Origin: Paenibacillus sp. NEAU-GSW1 | Lineage (GTDB): Bacteria > Bacillota > Bacilli > Paenibacillales > Paenibacillaceae | NCBI RefSeq assembly: GCF_009737085.1 | Contig: NZ_WOVL01000008.1 | Coordinates: forward strand, 145,902 to 209,901 | Length of the DNA: 64,000 bases | Direction of reading: 5' to 3' | Notes under the pieces: generated by a model | Told to the model about the DNA's origin: nothing | What the model saw: only the letters and a program-made list of their open reading frames with translations | Database searches by the model: none | Made by a program: the position numbers and the translations under genes | Shown here: one piece after another, positions 32,919 to 42,600 of the stretch | How positions within the stretch are numbered: position 1 is the first letter of the stretch | How the letters are laid out: each line of letters starts with the position of its first letter

Positions 32919-35384
32919 CTAGCTTTGTTCGATAAGCTCGATCCACTCGTTATATTCCGTTTGAAGCTTTCGGTACTCTCTAACCAGCTTCTCGTGCTGC
33001 TCTGCCAGCAGCTCATGCTCCGTACGGAAACGTTCAGCCGCTGCTTCCGCTTCGTTGCGCTCGATCATTAATAACTCAATCTTTTCGCCGTTTGCTTCTT
33101 GCATGCCGGCTGCCGCGGCCGCTTCGGAAAGCGCCGCTTCCAGCTGCTGGCGAAGCTGCTCCTCAGCGCTGGCTCTTTGCTGTTCGAGTTCCGTATATTG
33201 TTCAGCGGCTTGACGCAGCTGCTCAAGCTGCTTCTGTTCTGCTTGAATACGTTCTTCAAGCTCCCGTTCCCTAATTGTCGCAACTTCTAGCTGCTGCGAA
33301 GCAATCCGTTCGCGAGCAGCAATCAATTCCAGCTGCCCGGTTATTTCTTGCTCGCGATTTTGCAGCTTCTCCAGCTCATCCAGCTGACCGAGCTCGCGCA
33401 TTTCCGCATTTTCGATTGAAGCTGTCAGCTCTTCGAGCTTGTCTTGAAGCTTTCGCTGCTGCTCTGCATGTCTGAGCTGAGCTTCCTCAAGCAAAGCTTC
33501 CTGCTCAACCGCTCTCTCTTTCAGCCTTTGTTCAAGCTGCAGCTGCAGCTCCGCGAGCTGAATTTCGTTCGCTTCCTGCTGCGCTTGAAGCTCACGCTCG
33601 AGCTCCTTATGCCGTCTTTCGAGAGAATCGTATTGTTCCAGCTGTTGAAGCTGCTGCTGCTCCATTAGCTGCTGGAATTGCTGATCCTTCAAGCTGTTCT
33701 GCTCCTGATGGCTGCGCACCAATTCGGCGATCTTAGCTTGATGATTCGCTTCGATCTGCTCCCGCTCTGTCTCATGCTTGAGACGCTCATTTCGAAGCGC
33801 CTGTTCCTTGTCGTCAAGCTGTTGCTCTAGCTCCGTATGCTGTTCCCGATAGGAACGATGCAACTCTTCCAGCTTATCTGCATTCGAACGCTCTTGCTCT
33901 TCACGCAAATCTGCATATTGACGCTCCAGTTTATTCCGGTCTTCTTCCAGCTGCAACTCCAGCTCAAGCTGCTTTTCCTCGAAGCTGTTCAGTTGCTCCT
34001 TCTGTTCCATTTGCTGTGCAGCCAAACGGCTCTCCAGCTCTGCGATCATCTCTTTATATTTCAGCTCCTGCGCTGCTCGTTCCGCAACTTCTTCCAGCCT
34101 TGCCGCTTCCGCCTGCGCGGCAGCAGCTTCTTGATCGGCTAGTAGCTGTTCCAGCTGGGCTTGTACCTCAGCTAACCGCTCCGTTTTTGCCGTCTCCTGT
34201 TCTTGGGCAGACGCGAGAAGCTCCTCAAGCGATACAACACGCTCTTCGCTTTGTACACATTTTGCTTGCAGCTGTTCAATCTCGGCATTTGCATCAGCCA
34301 CAAGGCCTGCTTGCTCCTGATTTTGCTGCTCTAGCCCTTGCAAAGAAGCACGAAGCGATTCCTCTTGCTCCATCGCTTGCATGAGATGCTCATCTGCAGC
34401 ATGAATACGCTGCTCGAAAGAAGCTTTATCAGCATCCCAGCCTTGCTGCAAGGATGCCGCCACATTTTGCAGGCGAGTCCGTTCCTCCAGCCAGCCGTTT
34501 CTGCGCCTTTCGAAGTCAGCTTTTAGATGCTGTTCGCTTTCTTCCGCCAAAATTTTCGCTTCAGCGTTCTTAGCTTCCGCTTCAGCAACCCATGCCAGCT
34601 CACGCTGCTCCCATTTGTCGTTCCAGCCGCGTTCCAATTCCGTCAGCTTTTCATCTGCTTCCGTCTGCTGCAGCTTCAGCAGCTCAGATAGTTCCGCTTT
34701 ATCAGCGTCCAGTCGCTTCGCCATTTCAGCCAAGCGCTCCGCTGCTTTCGCCGCTTCTGCGTCCGCTGCAGCCAGTCGCTCTGCTGCTTCCGCTCGCTCG
34801 CGCTCCAGCGCTTCCGCTGCCTTCGCTTCCGCTAACGCAAGCCGCTCTGCTGCTTCCGCCTCAACAGCGGCAAGCAGTTCAGCCGCCTCCGCTTGCTCGC
34901 GGGCAAGCAGCTGCTCTGCCGCTTGCTGCTGCGCGGCAAAACGCTCCGCAGCCTCAGCGAGCTTCAACGCGACTTCTTCCGCAGCATCGGCAACCGCAGC
35001 TGCAAGCTTGGCCTCATATTCGGCTTCGGCAGCTTCCAGGTCCGTCTTCGCTTGCAAACGCTGTGCAGCAAGCTCCTCTTCCAATCCGGAAGTGCGCTGC
35101 ATCACCCGCTCCAGCTTATCCGCCAATTCGATCCGTTTCGTCTCCGAATCGTGCAGCGAGTCGTTTTCTCGCCGAAGACGGAAAACTTCCTCTGTAAACT
35201 GGACTGCGGCAAGCACCGCAAGCTTTGGCATATCGAGACGCGGATAGCCTTTAGCCAGCTTCTTCATCGTATCATCTATCGTGCCGGCGACTCTTTTCAT
35301 ATATTCGACATTTGAATGGCCTTTAAGCTTATATTGATTTCCGTATATATCAACGGTTACGACGGTTTGATCTGCATCCATCAT
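32919..35384 (-). CDS. zapA: ZapA-domain protein with giant coiled-coil extension
   Basis: The first ~85 residues match ZapA, the FtsZ-ring bundling protein: VTVDIYGNQYKLKGH, then YMKRVAGTIDDTMKKLA and KLAVLAAVQFTEEVFRLR. Instead of ending near 90-140 residues, the protein continues to 821 with an almost pure Ala/Glu/Gln/Leu/Arg heptad-like helix; I see no proline after residue 52. Such a helix would span about 100 nm as a coiled coil. Tandem ATG codons follow AGGAGG at seven bases, and a hairpin sits just before. Location after pheST matches zapA in Bacillus, so the start is genuine. A second, canonical zapA elsewhere cannot be excluded. Confidence 0.85.
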   Translation of the reverse strand: MMDADQTVVTVDIYGNQYKLKGHSNVEYMKRVAGTIDDTMKKLAKGYPRLDMPKLAVLAAVQFTEEVFRLRRENDSLHDSETKRIELADKLERVMQRTSGLEEELAAQRLQAKTDLEAAEAEYEAKLAAAVADAAEEVALKLAEAAERFAAQQQAAEQLLAREQAEAAELLAAVEAEAAERLALAEAKAAEALERERAEAAERLAAADAEAAKAAERLAEMAKRLDADKAELSELLKLQQTEADEKLTELERGWNDKWEQRELAWVAEAEAKNAEAKILAEESEQHLKADFERRRNGWLEERTRLQNVAASLQQGWDADKASFEQRIHAADEHLMQAMEQEESLRASLQGLEQQNQEQAGLVADANAEIEQLQAKCVQSEERVVSLEELLASAQEQETAKTERLAEVQAQLEQLLADQEAAAAQAEAARLEEVAERAAQELKYKEMIAELESRLAAQQMEQKEQLNSFEEKQLELELQLEEDRNKLERQYADLREEQERSNADKLEELHRSYREQHTELEQQLDDKEQALRNERLKHETEREQIEANHQAKIAELVRSHQEQNSLKDQQFQQLMEQQQLQQLEQYDSLERRHKELERELQAQQEANEIQLAELQLQLEQRLKERAVEQEALLEEAQLRHAEQQRKLQDKLEELTASIENAEMRELGQLDELEKLQNREQEITGQLELIAARERIASQQLEVATIRERELEERIQAEQKQLEQLRQAAEQYTELEQQRASAEEQLRQQLEAALSEAAAAAGMQEANGEKIELLMIERNEAEAAAERFRTEHELLAEQHEKLVREYRKLQTEYNEWIELIEQS

Positions 35385-35401
35385 AATGAATCCTCCTAAA
35401 A

Positions 35402-35418
35402 GTATTGCGTAGCAATAC
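35402..35418 (-). other. short hairpin adjacent to zapA ribosome site
   Basis: Perfect 7-bp stem GTATTGC-TAC-GCAATAC followed by TTTT and then AGGAGG of zapA. It could stabilise the transcript, limit initiation or act as a weak attenuator. Confidence 0.4.
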
Positions 35419-35514
35419 TGTCTTCGTAAGCATCTACTAAGTTTTGCATCGAAAGCATACGCTTCATTTCACCCAGCAAACCATGTATTACAAGTCATAG
35501 CTGCCAGCGTTTAC

Positions 35515-35569
35515 AAGCAAATAGAAACGGCCTCGCCGTCCCTCTGTTTGCGGAGCTTCGTTTCGCGCT
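35515..35569 (+). repeat. dispersed ~50-bp hairpin repeat, copy C
   Basis: CAAGCAAATAGAAACGGCC ... GCGGAGCTTCGTTTCGCGC, same ends as copies A and B with a small insertion. Lies between pheT terminator and zapA. Confidence 0.55.
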
Positions 35570-35585
35570 TACACTATAATATAAC

Positions 35586-35635
35586 GAAAAAAGCCGCATC
35601 GAAAGCTCCATTAGGAACTATTTCGATGCGGCTTT
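35586..35635 (-). terminator. intrinsic terminator after pheST
   Basis: Perfect 15-bp arms AAAGCCGCATCGAAA / TTTCGATGCGGCTTT with a 16-base loop, then TTTCG on the minus strand, just after the pheT stop. Confidence 0.85.
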
Positions 35636-35648
35636 GAAGGTTTCCTGC

Positions 35649-38093
35649 CTACTTCCTCAATTCTGCTGCAAAAGATTGCTCAAGCTCTGCGACAACCTTC
35701 GCATGCAGCTCTGTTACCTCTTCATCCGTCAGCGTACGGTCCGCATGGCGATAGACGAGAGAAAGCGCAACGCTCTTCTTGTCCTCGCCCAGCTTCTCGC
35801 CGGTGAACACGTCGAACACGCGAACGGACTCAAGCAGCTCGCCCGCTGTAGTCCAGACGGAAGCTGTCAGGCTGCCGGCCGGAACGGCGCGGTCAAGCAC
35901 AACGGCAATATCGCGCTGCATAGCCGGATAACGCGGAAGCGCTTTGTATACGATGTCGAACTCAGCCAGCTCATACAGCTCATCCAAGCCGATCTCGAGC
36001 ACATACGTATCTGCCAAATCGCTTTCATGCTGCAGTGTCGGGTGCAATTGACCGACAAAGCCGATAGGCACTACGCCTCTAGCCGTTTCGATCAGAACTG
36101 CGGCTGTGCGGCCCGGATGGAAATGCTCCGGCTGTGCCGCTTCATAGCGCACTTTGCCAGTCAAACCGAGCACTTGGAATACGGTTTCCAGAATGCCCTT
36201 CGCATCATAGAAATCGACCGGAGCCGCTTTCCGATTCCATTGCGCTTCCGTACGGCTGCCCGTCAACAGCGCCGCGAGGCGGTGCTTTTCTTGCGGCAGA
36301 CGAGTCAGCTGCTCTTCGTCGGTATGGAATACGCTGCCGATTTCGAAAATCGCAGCCGATTCATTTTTACGGTTGCGGTTGTACGTCGCCGTCTCCAGCA
36401 ATTGCGCAACGAGCGTCGTGCGCAGCACGCTGCGGTCCTCACTCATCGGCATCGCCAGCTTAACCGGCTTAAGCCCTTCGCCGGACAGTGCCGGGAACAG
36501 CTTCGTCCGTTCAGGTCCCGTAAACGAGTAGCTGATCACTTCATGCAGACCGGCATCGGTCAGTCTTCTGCGCAAATCGCGGCGAATCGCCTGCGGCTTC
36601 GTTAACGAACCAGGCGTTACGTCGCCGTGAATAGGCGTCGTTGGAATGTTGTCATAGCCGTAAAGACGGGCTGCTTCTTCGATTAAATCAACATCGCGGG
36701 TAATATCGCCTCTGCGAGTCGGCACTTCAATCGAGAACTTGCCTTCTTCAGCCAGGCTGTAAGCAAAGCCAAGACGCTCGAAAATCGTTTGCACTTCAAG
36801 CTTGGACAGCTCGGTGCCAAGGTAACCGTTAATTTTTGCAAGCGTTATGTCGATAGTTGCAGGCTTTGCTGTTGTCGTCACCGCTTCAACAATGCCTTCC
36901 GTCACTAACCCGCTAGCCAATTCCGCAATAAGCGCAGCCGCGCGATCCAATGCCGGGATAACGCGCGAAGGGTCGACTTCTTTCTCAAACCGAACGCTTG
37001 ATTCGGAACGAAGTCCGAGCTGGCGCGACGTTTTGCGGATTGTGCCGCCGTCGAATTTCGCCGATTCCAGCAAAATATTAACCGTCTCCGCATGAACCTC
37101 CGAGTTAGCGCCGCCCATGACGCCCGCAAGTCCGATCGGCTTTTCGCCGTCCGTAATGACGAGCATATGCGGCTCCAGCTTGCGCTCCTGGTCGTCGAGC
37201 GTTACAAGCGTTTCGCCTTCTTTGGCGAAACGAACATCGATTTTGCCCGTTTTCACCGCATCCGCGTCAAAGGCGTGCAGCGGCTGGCCGTATTCAAGCA
37301 TAACGAAGTTCGTCACATCAACGACATTGCTGATCGGGCGAATGCCCGCTGCAATCAGACGGTTTTGAAGCCATAGCGGAGAAGGACCGATTTTCACGCC
37401 TTTAATGTAACGCGCGCTGTAATGCGGGCAATGGTCAGAGGCGCTGATTTTTACGGAAACGAGACTGTCCGTACGCTCTTTCGTATGGTTAATCGCTGCT
37501 TCAGGCAGCTTAACCTCGCGTCCGGTCAAAGCGCCGATTTCATAAGCGACACCGAGCATGCTCAAGCAGTCGGAACGGTTTGGCGTCAAGTCGAGCTCCA
37601 GCACTTCATCGTCAATGCCAAGAACATTGCCGATCGCAGCGCCGATCGGCGTCGATTCCGGCAGCACAAGAATGCCTTCCTGCTGCTCTTTCGGCAGCAG
37701 CTTTTCGTTAATGCCGAGCTCCTTCGCCGAGCAGATCATGCCCTGCGATTCAACGCCGCGAAGCTTCGCGCGTTTAATTTGGAAATCGCCCGGAAGCTTG
37801 GCGCCGATCGTTGCAACCGGAACCTTTTGTCCCGCGTCGACGTTTTTCGCGCCGCATACGATTTGCAGCTCTTCACCTGTACCGACATCAATTTTACACA
37901 CGCTCAGCTTGTCTGCATCCGGATGCTTCTCGCGGGATTTGACATAACCGACGACAACGCCGGTTACGCCTTTGTTCAGCGATTCGACGGAATCGATCTC
38001 AATGCCGCCGCGGGTCATTTTTTCAGCCAGTTCCTCAGCCGTGAAGCCCGACAGCTCGATATATTCATTCAACCATTTATAGGATACTTTCAT
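35649..38093 (-). CDS. pheT: phenylalanine--tRNA ligase beta subunit
   Basis: Beta subunit of the alpha2beta2 phenylalanyl-tRNA synthetase, 814 residues, the normal length. Domains in order: N-terminal and EMAP-like tRNA-binding domain (VVGYVKSREKHPDADKLSVC), B3/4 editing domain near 210-400, B5 (about 405-480), the catalytic-like core and the C-terminal anticodon-binding FDX-ACB domain ending KVVAELEQSFAAELRK. It lies 23 bases downstream of pheS and is followed by a strong terminator. Confidence 0.97.
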   Translation of the reverse strand: MKVSYKWLNEYIELSGFTAEELAEKMTRGGIEIDSVESLNKGVTGVVVGYVKSREKHPDADKLSVCKIDVGTGEELQIVCGAKNVDAGQKVPVATIGAKLPGDFQIKRAKLRGVESQGMICSAKELGINEKLLPKEQQEGILVLPESTPIGAAIGNVLGIDDEVLELDLTPNRSDCLSMLGVAYEIGALTGREVKLPEAAINHTKERTDSLVSVKISASDHCPHYSARYIKGVKIGPSPLWLQNRLIAAGIRPISNVVDVTNFVMLEYGQPLHAFDADAVKTGKIDVRFAKEGETLVTLDDQERKLEPHMLVITDGEKPIGLAGVMGGANSEVHAETVNILLESAKFDGGTIRKTSRQLGLRSESSVRFEKEVDPSRVIPALDRAAALIAELASGLVTEGIVEAVTTTAKPATIDITLAKINGYLGTELSKLEVQTIFERLGFAYSLAEEGKFSIEVPTRRGDITRDVDLIEEAARLYGYDNIPTTPIHGDVTPGSLTKPQAIRRDLRRRLTDAGLHEVISYSFTGPERTKLFPALSGEGLKPVKLAMPMSEDRSVLRTTLVAQLLETATYNRNRKNESAAIFEIGSVFHTDEEQLTRLPQEKHRLAALLTGSRTEAQWNRKAAPVDFYDAKGILETVFQVLGLTGKVRYEAAQPEHFHPGRTAAVLIETARGVVPIGFVGQLHPTLQHESDLADTYVLEIGLDELYELAEFDIVYKALPRYPAMQRDIAVVLDRAVPAGSLTASVWTTAGELLESVRVFDVFTGEKLGEDKKSVALSLVYRHADRTLTDEEVTELHAKVVAELEQSFAAELRK

Positions 38094-38116
38094 CGCTTTA
38101 TCCCCTTCCTTTCCCG

Positions 38117-39148
38117 TTACATTTTCGCAAATTGGCTTAAAAATCTCAGATCGTTCGTGTAGAAATGACGAATATCGTCGATGCCGTATTTAAGCAGCGC
38201 AATCCGTTCTACGCCCATGCCGAACGCAAAGCCGCTTACTTCGTTTGGATCGTAGCCGCCCATTTCGAGCACGCGCGGATGAACCATGCCGCTGCCGAGA
38301 ATTTCAAGCCAGCCGGTTTGCTTGCACATCCGGCAACCGTGGCCGCCGCATTGCACACAAGTAACGTCAACCTCAGCGCTAGGCTCTGTGAACGGGAAGA
38401 AGCTCGGACGAAGGCGGATTTGCGCCTGCGCGCCGAACATTTGCTGTACGAATTGCAGCAGCGTGCCTTTCAGGTCGCTCATCCGAATGTTTTTGCCGAT
38501 AACGAGACCTTCGATTTGATTGAACTGGAATGAATGCGTCGCATCGTCGTCGTCGCGGCGATATACTTTGCCCGGGCAAATGACTTTGACCGGCTTGCCG
38601 TTCATTTGCTTCATCGTACGTACTTGAACCGGCGAAGTATGCGTGCGCATCAGAATGTCTTCCGTAATGTAGAACGAATCCTGCATATCGCGGGCAGGAT
38701 GGTTTTTCGGCAGATTCAACGCTTCGAAGTTGAAATAGTCCGTCTCTACCTCAGGTCCTTCCGCGATGGAATAGCCAAGGCCTACGAAAATATCTTCGAT
38801 TTCCTGAGCGACCTTGTTCAGCGGATGCACCGAACCGGTAGGCAATGACTTGCCGGGAAGTGTTACGTCAATCGTCTCTGCGCGCAGACGGTTTTCCGTT
38901 TCCGCTTGCAGAAATGCAGCTTGCTTTTCTTCAATTACAGCTTCAATCGCAGCCCGCACATCGTTGCCGACTTGACCGATAATCGGACGCTCTTCCGCGC
39001 TCAAGCCTCCCATGCCGCGAAGAATTTCCGTCAACGCGCCTTTTTTGCCCAAATATTTAACCCGCAAATCATTAAGCAGCTGCGGATTGTCTACCTGCTG
39101 CAGCTCCTGCAGCGCCTCGACGCGCAGCGCCTCCAACTTTTCCTTCAT
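38117..39148 (-). CDS. pheS: phenylalanine--tRNA ligase alpha subunit
   Basis: Catalytic alpha subunit, 343 residues. N-terminal coiled-coil arm ([20 protein letters not shown]), then class II core with motif 2 region [10 protein letters not shown] and [19 protein letters not shown], and motif 3 [19 protein letters not shown] at the C-terminus. GGAGGCGAG precedes the ATG. The upstream leader is a phenylalanine T-box, so expression should rise when tRNA-Phe is uncharged. Confidence 0.97.
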   Translation of the reverse strand: MKEKLEALRVEALQELQQVDNPQLLNDLRVKYLGKKGALTEILRGMGGLSAEERPIIGQVGNDVRAAIEAVIEEKQAAFLQAETENRLRAETIDVTLPGKSLPTGSVHPLNKVAQEIEDIFVGLGYSIAEGPEVETDYFNFEALNLPKNHPARDMQDSFYITEDILMRTHTSPVQVRTMKQMNGKPVKVICPGKVYRRDDDDATHSFQFNQIEGLVIGKNIRMSDLKGTLLQFVQQMFGAQAQIRLRPSFFPFTEPSAEVDVTCVQCGGHGCRMCKQTGWLEILGSGMVHPRVLEMGGYDPNEVSGFAFGMGVERIALLKYGIDDIRHFYTNDLRFLSQFAKM

Positions 39149-39240
39149 CGTAGCTCGCCTCCATTTTCAATTGAAAAGTACCGCCGTTTCCTGAATATAA
39201 GACAATATAGGATTTTCCCTATACTACGCTTATATTTCAT

Positions 39241-39290
39241 CGCGAAACGAAGCTCCGCCGCCAATGATCGGCGAAGCGGTTTCTGCTTGG
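39241..39290 (-). repeat. dispersed ~50-bp hairpin repeat, copy D (inverted)
   Basis: GCGAAACGAAGCTCCGCCG ... CGGCGAAGCGGTTTCTGCTT, the reverse orientation of copies A-C. Lies between the T-box terminator and the pheS start, so it is transcribed in the pheST leader. Confidence 0.6.
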
Positions 39291-39297
39291 GAAAAAC

Positions 39298-39585
39298 AAA
39301 AAAAGGCCCCTTCTCCCCGTAAGGGACGAAAGAACCGTGGTACCACCCTAATTCGGATTGCTGCGCATGCTTCAGCTTCTGCAACCCCTCATATCCCATA
39401 ACGGCGGGAACCGGACACTCCCTACTTGCGCACCCAAGTGCGTTTCAGGCGTCTGCTCCGGAGCGAACTTCGGCAGCCTCATTCCGTAAAGACGCTCTCA
39501 ATCTTGGCGTCTTCTCCCTGTACGACAGAACTGCTTACTCTTCTCCATCTACGCTTTCATGCTATGCATACTTCGTTGAACATTA
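39298..39585 (-). promoter_or_regulatory. T-box riboswitch (tRNA-Phe) upstream of pheST
   Basis: On the minus strand the conserved T-box AGGGTGGTACCACGG occupies 39335-39349. Its UGGU can pair with an ACCA acceptor end, as in tRNA-Phe with discriminator A. The terminator is GGTTCTTTC-GTCCC-TTAC-GGGGA-GAAGGGGCC plus seven T (39298-39338). Upstream, GAAGAGTAAGCAG is the usual stem I AGUA bulge region and TTC at 39465-39467 is the likely Phe specifier. Binding of uncharged tRNA would favour the antiterminator. Confidence 0.9.
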
Positions 39586-39591
39586 CTTTTT

Positions 39592-39620
39592 ATTATATTC
39601 AAATCGCGCTGCCGTTGCAA
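39592..39620 (-). promoter_or_regulatory. promoter of pheST leader
   Basis: TTGCAA, 17-base spacer, perfect TATAAT on the minus strand, placing the transcript start near 39585 just before T-box stem I. The rest of the 39149-39649 intergenic region is leader, repeat D and this promoter. Confidence 0.8.
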
Positions 39621-39649
39621 CATAAGGAAAACAAAGCTTGGACGTCGGT

Positions 39650-42600
39650 TTACGAATCAATCCGCATCATCATTTCTTCAAGCAGCCGGATACGGGCAAA
39701 TGAAGCACGCAGCAGCCCGATGCCGATTTCCGGATAAAGCCGGATCAGCCTTGAAACCGCGTCTCCTTCCAGCTTCAGCACACGCACATCGCCTAACAGC
39801 GATTGCGCCGTCACCGTTGATGGCGTGCCGTCGATTGCCGAAGTAACGCCGCATACATCTCCTGTGCCAAGCACGCCGATCGTGCCTTCCCATCCAGCCG
39901 CCGAAATGCTCGTCAGCTCGACATTGCCGTCGACGATCACATACATCGCCGGATTTGGCTCGCCCCGCTCAAGCAGCTTTGCATCATCAGGATAGACGCA
40001 TTCTTCAGCAATATTCGCAATCAAACCGAGCTCCTCAAGCGACAAGTCGGCGAAATAGGGCACTTCGCGCAAAAACACAACTTTATTCAGCCTGCCCATC
40101 ATTTGCTGTTCCTGCGACATAACGCTCCCCTCGCTTTCCGCTGCCAGTGCCGCTGCAGCCATCTCCCGCCACCAATCGTCTGAGCCATGGAGCGCTTCTT
40201 GAATCGTTTCTCTTGCTTTCAGCACATCTGGTTCAGCATCAGTGCGGACGTCCATCCCTTCCAGCACGGCAAGCAGCTTCTGAGACAGTCTTCGGTCGCC
40301 AACGCCTTCAGCCAGCACCTCCCAGCCGTTGCTGCGAATTTCTTCATCGGGATCACCGGAAGCCTTTCGCACAGCTTCCATAACCTGTTCATCGGCCAGT
40401 CCTCCTAAGAGGCTCCAAGCTCCTTCCATGATTAACAGCCTTACTTCCTGCCACCGCAGAACGGACAGCTGGCTCAAATCAGCACGCCTAATAGCATGGA
40501 ATGCCGAGCTGTACGTTTCCGCCTGTTCAAGCTCCGTTAACCGGTTACAAGCTTCATCAATCAGCTTCGCCCGGATATCTTCCTCCGGAAGCAATTGCGC
40601 CAATGCTTGAATAGCGACAGTCCAACGTTTTGGATGCGCCCCTTTCAGCTGCTCCAGCAACGGTTCAACCGCAGCATTTCCAAGGCGGACAAAATAATCA
40701 AGAGAAGTCCGGGTCATTTCCTGATCCATTGTAGGCAAGCCCCGCAGCAATTTAGGAAGCAATGAAACCTCTTTTAAATGGCCTAGACATTCGACCGCCG
40801 CTATTCTTGCTGCAGGATGTGCATCGTCTGCCAGTCTCTCGATTTTGGGAACGAAGCTGATCAGCTTCAGTTCTGCTACTACTCGGCAAATATATACCGA
40901 GGCTTGCCCTCCCTCATCCAATATTCGGTCGATGACTTCTGCGCATGCCTCAAAGCTCGGCGCATTATGGAAGGAATACATCGCCTTTACTGCTTCAGCG
41001 ACGACAGCCGGATGACGGTCAAGCAGCTTTTGCCGTAAAAAATAAAGCGCTTGAGGCTCCATATGCTTCATCTTCCCGATTTGTCTTACGCCTTCGGCAC
41101 GGAGCTCGTCGTCCGGGTCCTCCAAAAAGGCCGCCACCTTCACCATCGCAGACAAATCGGCTTGCGATACGTTCATCGCCCGCACGGCTCCATTCCGAAT
41201 CCGCGGATTCAAATCATCAATCAGCTTCAGAAGCATCGGCAAATCCCTCGGGTTGTCCATCCGCTGAATAATTTGCAGCGCGATTTCCTTTGCCGAGTCC
41301 GATCCATCCTTCAGCATTCCGCGAACTTGCGCAATTGCCGCAGGATTGCGGACTAGCTCCTCAAACTGCTCGGCCAAATCGAGCTCGCCTGCCGATTGAA
41401 CGCTGCCTACCAGCTCGCGCATATAAAATTTCCGTCCGAGCCATGCCATGACGAGGAGAACGGCTGAACCGATCAGACCGACCAGCGACAACATCGTCCA
41501 TGACAAGCTTAAGCCGGAGTGGAGAAATTGCAAAGCCGCTCCGAGCATTATGCCAGCGGAAGCCGCTATGCCTTGCGAAGCATAGCGATAGCTGTCTCTA
41601 TGCGCCAGCGGAAACGTTTTGAAAAAAAGCTGATAGGACGGCTCTGCGGAATAATAGAGCAACAAGTAAAGAAGCATGTACCCCGTCGAAATAATAGGCA
41701 AAGCTGCACTGCTGCCTACCAAAGCGAATGCACAAGCGAAAGACAGCACGTAAATGCCGGCAATCGCCGTTAGCATTTGGCTCGCGCCGAGCTTAGCCAT
41801 CAGCTTGCCTGATACCGTCTGGAGCAGGAAAGCCAGCACGAACAGCAGCATCGTAATGAACCCGAAGTATCGGCTAAATTGCTGTTCAGTTTCGAAGTAA
41901 ACGCGCGTGACGTTTAAGAACTCATATTCCATCAAAAAATAAAGCGCGGGCATTAATGTCATGAGCAGAATGACGATAAGCAGAAACGGCGAATGCAGCG
42001 CCTGCATAAATACTTGTCCCGTCGTGAGTGCCGGAGCTTCCTCGCGGGCAGCTTCCGTTTTCAGAGACAGCGGCACTAAATAACGGGCAATAACGCGATT
42101 ATAGTTGCGCCAAGCAACTGCCAGCAAAACGGCTCCCGCTGCATAAATCGTCTCCGGCCCAAATGCAAGGCTGATCCCTTGAGCAAGCAAACCGGCAGCG
42201 ACGCCGCCAAGTGTTGCGGCGCCTACGAAAATCGGCATAAGCCGCTTCGCTTGCTGCGTTTGGCAAGTATCAACCGCAAGGCTCCACAGCAAAATCGTCT
42301 GCTGGCGGACGACGAAATTAGAAAATACAAACAACACAGGGTAGTACCATAAAAGCTCGAAATCCAGCAATTGAAACGATAGAAGAACTGCCGCGTTAAC
42401 CGCTACAATGCCAAGCATAATGCCGTACATCGTCCTCATAAGCTGCGGCTTTGGCAGCCTTCCCGCCAGCGACGACAGAAGCCATGCTTCGAGCGGGAGA
42501 ATAACCGCTTCCGCTGCATAGACGTATGGCAAATACTCGCTGCCGAGCCGCTGATTGAACAGCGTCATAAAACCGTTGTAATTCAACATTTCGGCAATGC

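Noticed and set aside
34592..35247. Long plus-strand Ala/Ser- and Pro/Leu-rich frames over the zapA coiled coil
   Set aside because: Artefacts of Gln/Glu/Ala-rich codons read in reverse; no start signals and the minus-strand ZapA frame is clear.
39145..39399. Minus-strand ORF of 84 residues upstream of pheS
   Set aside because: It lies inside the T-box leader and the dispersed repeat; the conserved RNA elements explain the sequence.
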